From the NCBI GenBank assembly GCA_027924645.1, contig BSBN01001753.1:1425042-1489041 (forward strand): 64,000 bases of DNA, read 5' to 3'. Every line of letters starts with the position of its first letter. Positions within the stretch are counted from its first letter, which is position 1. The notes beneath the pieces are model-generated. The model did not search any database. It was given only the letters and a program-made list of their open reading frames with translations, and was not told where the DNA came from. The translations under genes and the position numbers were made by a program. Origin of the DNA: Cunninghamia lanceolata (taxonomy: Eukaryota; Streptophyta; Pinopsida; Cupressales; Cupressaceae). Below, piece by piece: positions 58,296 through 64,000 of this stretch.

Positions 58296-61200
58296 TTATT
58301 TGTTAGAGACAATAAAATCATCTTTTTGAAGCGGTTTCTTATAAAGTTTCAGCCCGTGTCCATTTACCAGTAGTGAAAATTTGACCTCAATAATGGTTTG
58401 TAGTTGGACTGCACCATTAGGGAATACCCGTTGAATCTCATATGGTCCTAGCCATCGAGATTGAAGCTTGCCTTTGAAATCTTTGTATCTGGAATCATAG
58501 AGAAGGGCCCAATCACCAACATCAAACTCTTTAGTCTTTATATACTGATCATGCCATTTAATTCTTTGCTTCTGAATAACCTCTGTGTGGTGTATGGCTT
58601 CTAATCTAATTTCATCAAGAGCATTCAAATGTTGTAACCTTTCCTTTGAGCCTCTATCAAGTCCATCCCTAATTCCACTATTGTCCTCAGAGTTTTGTAT
58701 TCAAACTCTATAGGCAATACTGTTGTCTTGCCATAAACCAATTCATAAGGAGTGAAACCTGTAGTTGTATTCCATGTGGTTCTATATGCCCAAACAGCTT
58801 CTGGTAACCTAGAAACCCAATCTCTTCTATGAAGCTATACTATTTTTGTTAATATATTCTCAATCTCCCTGTTTGTAACCCCAACTTGACCATTAGCCTG
58901 AGGATGGTATGGGGTGGACTTCTTGTGTCTGATCTGATATTTATCCACCAGTTTGGTGATTAAGTTTGATGTGAATTATGGTCCTTGATCAGTCACTATC
59001 TCCCTAGCTATACCATACCTAGTGAAGATTTCCTCATATAAGAATTTTGCCACATTGCCATCTCTGGCAAACTACAAAGCTTTAACTTCCACCCATTTGG
59101 TCAAGTAATCAGTGCATACCAGTATATATTCCTTGTTGTTTGAAGTAGGAGAGATAGGTCCAACAAAATCCAACCCCCACTTATCAAAAGGAGCTAATGC
59201 TATTTGGGGTTGCAAAGGCATTTCATCACTTCTTGTAGGTCTCCCCATTCTGTGGCACCGATCACAACTTCTAGTATACTTGACAGAGTCTTTATGTAGT
59301 GTTGGCCAGTAATATCCAGTTGTCAAGATCTTGAAGGTTGTCTTTTTGGCTGCAAAATGTCCACCGCAGGGTTCATCATGACATGCCTTCAATATATCAA
59401 ACACTTCATCCTCCCTGATACAATCTTCTCATAATGTTATCTAGGCCAGTGTAGAATAGGAATCCAGAAATCCTAGAATAAGGGAAGCATTTGTGAACTG
59501 TCTTTTCTCCCCTTGGAGAAAAGTAACCTGGAATCTACCTTGTGACCAAATAATTAGCTATATCTGCATACCATGGAGTGTGTATGTTTAGAGCAAATAA
59601 ATGCTCATCAGGAAAAGAGTCATCAACCACTCCTTCTGCTGATTGTGTAGGCAGTCTAGACAAAAAATTAGTAACTACATTAGCTTTTCTTGATTTGTCA
59701 ACTATTATTATGTCAAATTCTTGCAATAACAACAACCATCTGACAGGTCTTCCACCCACTATTGGCTTATTCATCAAATATCTGATTGTTGTATGATCTG
59801 TATGTATGAACAGTTTATAGCCAATAATGTAGTGTCTAAATTTGTTAATGACATAAACAACAGCTAACATTTCCTTTTCTGTCACAATGTAGTTCAACTC
59901 ACATCCCTATAGGTTTTTGCTGATATAGTATATTGCATACTCTTTATTTCCTTCCTACTGGCCTAAGACTGCTCTAATGGCAAAGTTTGATGCATCAATG
60001 TGGATATGAAAAGGTAGTGTCCAATTTGGAGCTCTTAGAACTGGAGCTTGTGTCAAGGCTACTTTTAGCTTCTCAAATGAATTCTGACAGTTTGGGGTCC
60101 ATTCAAAGTCAATTTCTTTTGTCAGCAGAGTAAACAGAGGGGCAGCAATTTTGCTAAAATCCTGAATGAACTGCCTGTATTAACCTGCATGTCCAAGGAA
60201 GGTCCTTACATCCTTTTGTCTCTGTGGAATAGGCAAGGTAGAGATTATTTCAATCTTCTTTGGGTCAACTTGTATTCCTACACTTGAGATAAAATGTCCC
60301 AAGACAATGCCCTGTGTCATCATCATAAAATATTTTTCTTTCTCAAAGACAGATTGTGCTCTGTACATCTCTTTAAAACTTTCTCCAAATTGTGTAAGGC
60401 TTCATCATATGTTTCACCATATGTGGTAAAGTCATCCATGTAAATTTCCATGCTGTCATGGGCAAAATCAAAGAAAATACTGAGTATTGTCCTTTGGAAC
60501 GTGGCTGGAGCATTGCACAAACCCAAAAGGTAAGATAGAATCTGCATAGATCCCCCAAGGGTAGGTAAACGTTGTCTTATCTTGATCCTCTGGTGTAATC
60601 TTGATTTGGTTATAGCCACTGAAACCATCAAGAAATGAGAAATATTTCTTCCCTGCCAAAGAGTCAAGAACTTGGTCAATAAACGACAATGGGAAGTGAT
60701 CCTTCCTTATGGCAGCATTTAATTCCCTATAATCAACACAAACTCTACATTTGCCACCTTTCTTGGGAACTATTACCAATGGTGAAACCCATTCACTGTC
60801 TGAAATGGGGTATATAAATCCTGCATCCAAAAGCTTTTGAAGTTCAGATTTCACTCTCTCTCTTAGAGCAGGGTTCATGCATCTCTGTTGCTGCCTTACA
60901 GGTCTGTGGCCATCATCAATATAAATTTTGTGCTTACATAAGGCAGGATCAATGCCTTTCATGTCACTGTAATCCCATGCAAACGCTGCTGAGTGTGCCT
61001 GCAACACTACGTGCAAGGATTGCTATTGTTCATCAGTCTGCATTATTAACAATCAACATCTTTCCTAGCTTGATTTCTAATTGTTTAGACATTTCTTATA
61101 CAAAGGACAAATCAAAGCTAGGTGTTACTAGTAAGCATTTATGGGGTAATAAAATATGAAATATTTGGGATACCTCCTCTGAGGAACTGGCAGGTATTAT

Positions 61201-61670
61201 GCTTCTCAAGGGGTCTTGTAAGCAGGATAGACAGTCCTACTACTGCGGGTGCCTCCCGCAATCATTTTGTATAATGTGAGCTATCAACTCATCTTCATCC
61301 TGGATATCCAGCAAGGGGCTGCGTTTAATGGTCATCAAGGTTTGTAACGAATAGTTGTCCTCATCATCCAAGGTAGGCCAGATGGTCTGCTCAAGTTCAT
61401 GGTATGGTTGGGCTGGTGGATATAAGACCAACTTCTTGGTCACAGTCCCATTGGATATGATCATATTTCCTAACCTACAACCTATAAATGCATCTATTGT
61501 GGCAAGCCATGGTTTGCCTAGTATAAGAGGATAACCAGCCAGATTGACCTTGGGATGTAGTACTATAAATCAGTAGGGTATTCTCAGGAATCTAATACAA
61601 TTACCAAGTCCTTAATGACTCCTTCAGGGGTGTTGCCACAACAATGGGTTACACATTCTGGGACATCCTG
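58296..61670 (-). pseudogene. Gypsy-A pol: reverse transcriptase, RNase H, integrase
   Basis: From right to left there is a protease-side region (61670-61240), reverse transcriptase (61016-60180) with VSPLVIVPKKGGKCRVCVDY, FLDGFSGYNQI and YMDDF (60428-60442), RNase H (59897-59535, FIHTDHTTIRYLM, RWLLLLQEFDI), integrase with HX6H and CX2C zinc residues (59404-59240), [10 protein letters not shown] near 59180, and a C-terminal tail (58628-58296). RNase H before integrase marks Ty3/gypsy, and the motifs point to Tat/Athila. A frameshift breaks reverse transcriptase near 60540, several stops occur, and the third integrase catalytic residue is Gly instead of Glu (codon 58880-58882). Gag lies beyond the insertion at 61676 and is not in the window. 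Confidence 0.88.
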
Positions 61671-61675
61671 GTTTT

Positions 61676-62817
61676 TGTTGAAATCACATATTTTTAGAAA
61701 ATATAATGATTTAAGCCTTGAAAGGTTCCATTTAAAGGATTTTAATAGAAGAGGGTTTGATCAAATTGTTATCAGAAAATGTGGTTAACAGTATTAAACT
61801 ATCAATAATCTAATAATCTCAATGAAATAAGAAATAAACAAGATCAAACACAATGAAATAATACCTTGCAAACCTCTTTTATTTCGTGGCTTCCATTGGT
61901 CGCCTATCTCAATTGATCTTGTGTATGAATAGAGCCCTCAAAAGGTGCACTTCCTTGCTTTTTTCCAAGATGAGAAAGGAGAACGGTTGTTGATAGGTTT
62001 GCAATGAAGAGGATCTTCTAAATGCAATGATAATGGTGATCTCAAGCTATGTGGGATTTGGTGCCAAAGGCGCGTTGTGATTCCCTGCAGAGTAAGTTTA
62101 TAAAAGCTTGGATTATTGAAATGGAGGAATAGGGTTGTATTTATAGATTTGTGAGAGAGAAGATCAATTGTACATAATGAATAAGAAGATCAACGGTTGA
62201 GGAAATTTGAGAGGATGTGCATGAATAGGGAGAGGACAAGTGTCTTGCTCCTTCATGCATCAGGGAAGTTAACAGAATAGATTGAGGAGTTAACTGAGAT
62301 GATTGATCAATTAACAGAATTGATTAGAGAGATAAGTTGGCTGATTGGGGAGTTGACTGAGATGATTGAACAGTGAACTCAGATGACTAACTAGTTTAAC
62401 TGTTTTGATTGATGAGTTAACAAAATTTGACTAGAGGAGAAATAGGACATGCGTGTGATGGAATATTAGCTAATTAAATATTAGAAATATTTAATTACAT
62501 GTGCACGTGGATTAATTGAATTATTTTTGGTATTAATTCAATTTTGGAGGAAAAGGATAATTTAAATAAATATTTAGATTTATTTAAATATAGAGAATGA
62601 GAAGAATTAATTAAATAATTTGGTATTATTTAATTTAGAATGATTTTTAGAAGAATTTGGAAGATTTAATTAAATAAATGACTTTATTTAATTTTGTGGA
62701 GGAATGTGAATCAAATAAATAAATTGATTTATTTATTTATTGATAGAGGAATTTAGAATGAAATAAATATTTAAAATATTTATTTAGACAGAGTCGTGTC
62801 AATTTTAGGTGTATACA
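61676..62817 (-). repeat. Gypsy-T 3' LTR
   Basis: Same family as 56585-57807: shared order of ATACCTTGCAAACCTCTTTTA-like, TTGATCTTGTGTATGAA-like and AT-rich segments, ending in the sense start TGTATACACCTAAAATTG. Confidence 0.75.
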
Positions 62818-62829
62818 TTTTGCCCCTCT
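62818..62829 (-). promoter_or_regulatory. Gypsy-T polypurine tract
   Basis: TTTTGCCCCTCT, the complement of the Gypsy-L tract AGAGGGGCAAAA, directly beside the LTR. Confidence 0.75.
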
Positions 62830-63092
62830 TTGATGCAATGTGTTTTATCACGTTGCTTCAAAGAATGATACATGTCCCAGTTTGCCCCTAGTATAGGTTT
62901 GACGATGGTAGGATGCCCCTCGAGAGATTGGACGGGAGGAAAGTTTCAAGGGCGTGAGACAGACAATCTCACGATGAAAAAGGTGAACAATTAGGTTAGG
63001 GTGAAGAAAACAGGTTACAGCTTGAGAAAGTGGAGGAAAAAGGGTACGGAGAGCAGGCAAGGCCGCCACACAGCTAATTAGGGTCGCATATC

Positions 63093-63294
63093 TATATATA
63101 GAAGCTGGGTCCACAATCCTAGTCATTTGCCCACTTGTCATTTTATGAGAGATACTTGAGCTTTGCAGAGCATAGGAGCCAGAGCAGTCAGCAGAGAGAT
63201 GGATATTCCACACGAGGAGCATCACTTTGAGCGGGTTCGACGATTCAGGTGGGCAGTAGAGGCAGGACCCCCGTATGTATATCAAAAAATTTAG
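63093..63294 (+). CDS. Possible antisense first exon within Gypsy-T
   Basis: TATATATA at 63093-63100 is followed about 100 bases later by ATG 63199 and an open frame MDIPHEEHHFERVRRFRWAV... to TAG at 63292. Inside it, CCCCC-GTATGTAT at 63273 is a good plant 5' splice site, and GATTGCAG near 63866 is a good acceptor. The coding exon would then be 63199-63272 with a 594-bp intron. The strand is opposite to the element. Tat-lineage elements are known to carry extra ORFs in both orientations, sometimes with plant-mobile-domain proteins. The visible residues are too few to assign one. Exon 2 does not stay open for long in any frame, so it may be non-coding or decayed. Confidence 0.35.
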
Positions 63295-63345
63295 GATAGG
63301 TACATTTATGGGTGTAATAAATGCGTGTGAAAGTTACTTGAATGA

Positions 63346-63655
63346 ATGCGCAGCTTGCTATTTCGGCGCAGTTATGCTCCGAAACCGTGCATTTGTTGCG
63401 TTCCAGCGCCTCTAGGTTGTCTTGCTGTGCATTTGCTCATTTTTGTGCATTCACTCCTTTATCTTGCGCATTTGTCTAGGTTAAACACATTTGTTTAGTG
63501 TAGTTGCGCATTTGGTAGGTTCTACGCATTTATGCTGCAAAGTTGTGCATTCATTGTAGAACTACTCATTCGCTTGTTTTGACTGCACATGAATTATGAA
63601 GCTGCGCATTTGCTCTGATACTACGCAAATGCCACCTGGAATGATGCATTTGCCT
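63346..63655 (+). repeat. Degenerate GCGCATTTG-word repeat, copy 2
   Basis: GTGCATTTG, TGCGCATTTG (three times), ACGCATTTA, GTGCATTCA, TGATGCATTTG and similar words recur every 20-40 bp, all in plus orientation, inside the proposed intron 63273-63866. Confidence 0.7.
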
Positions 63656-64000
63656 AGGATGGTCAGTTACTTAGTGAAATTGACTCGATTGACATATTGA
63701 TCGATGTGACAATCGATAAGCGATCTCCAAGATTGATAGAATCTAGACAAGAGATGATATGCTTGGTTTGATCAATTTGATATGTTGAGTGAGGTTGATA
63801 GGTTTTATAGTTGAGCAAGTTTGCATTGATATGATTTTGGTTGACACTTTGCTTTATTGATTGCAGGAGGATATTTCTGACACTCTCATGTCACAGGAGC
63901 AGTTCCCTGTTACGATGCTGCGATGATACATGCTGACAGAGATAGATTGGATAGTGCTATGTGCGCTTGGTTTGGACTATGTGTTCTCTCTCTTTTCCTC

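Larger units (their letters stand above)
61676..64000 (-). mobile_element. Gypsy-T: Tat-like element entering Gypsy-A, cut by window end
   Basis: It begins TGTTGAAATC after GTTTT (61671-61675, presumed duplication). A 1.14-kb LTR ends GTGTATACA at 62817. The next 170 bases (TTTTGCCCCTCTTTGATGCAATGTG...) match the complement of the Gypsy-L 3' end (47387 back to about 47210), so this is the 3' half of a minus-strand relative. From about 63000 the similarity stops and a plus-strand unit with TATA box and splice signals appears. Confidence 0.75.

Overview
This is eukaryotic, almost certainly plant, intergenic DNA built of nested retrotransposons. No host gene, rRNA, tRNA gene or CRISPR array is supported. 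The Ty1/copia elements carry initiator-Met-tRNA primer sites (TGGTATCAGAGC), the LINE has a plant-type RNase H, and the Ty3/gypsy elements look like the Tat/Athila group. Nesting this deep and AT-rich suggests a large-genome seed plant. A conifer is plausible, but that is inference.

Layout. (1) 1-1285: unassigned AT-rich DNA. (2) 1286-10266: old minus-strand copia element (Copia-1); its 3' LTR is truncated and a solo LTR (3597-4713) splits its RNase H region. (3) 11144-50143: minus-strand Copia-2, bounded by TAGTT duplications, with about 7.3 kb of its own sequence. It holds two insertions. The first is a TG...CA insertion of solo-LTR size (16506-25315, duplication TAATT/TAATC), itself hit by the younger minus-strand Copia-3 (17816-24944, duplication CAGAG). 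The second is a plus-strand Tat/Athila-like element without pol (Gypsy-L, 25713-48547, duplication GATGG). Gypsy-L in turn carries an L1-type LINE in its left LTR (25959-32315) and a very young 7.4-kb non-autonomous copia-like element (NA-5, 35839-43238, duplication TTTCC) inside its ORF. (4) 50149-about 52300: unassigned DNA, the other side of the Copia-2 insertion. (5) about 52300-61675: minus-strand Tat/Athila-like gypsy element (Gypsy-A) with 3' LTR, polypurine tract, an extra ORF and pol, interrupted by a solo LTR at 56585-57807. (6) 61676 to the window end: another Tat-like element in minus orientation, with what looks like a promoter and spliced exon on the opposite strand.

How the parts may work together. 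Copia-3 is nearly intact: one gag-pol frame with only two TAG codons and LTRs about 1% different. NA-5 has no protease, integrase, reverse transcriptase or RNase H. It encodes a coiled-coil protein with four perfect CCHC zinc knuckles and a 973-residue protein of unknown function. NA-5 and Copia-3 share the transcribed part of the LTR, the primer site and the polypurine tract, so a Copia-3-like element could supply the missing enzymes. The shared LTR segment encodes a row of short hairpins with a common AGTG loop and stems that differ between units, a good candidate for a packaging or dimerisation signal. I regard the NA-5 gene pair plus this hairpin array as the most interesting system here.
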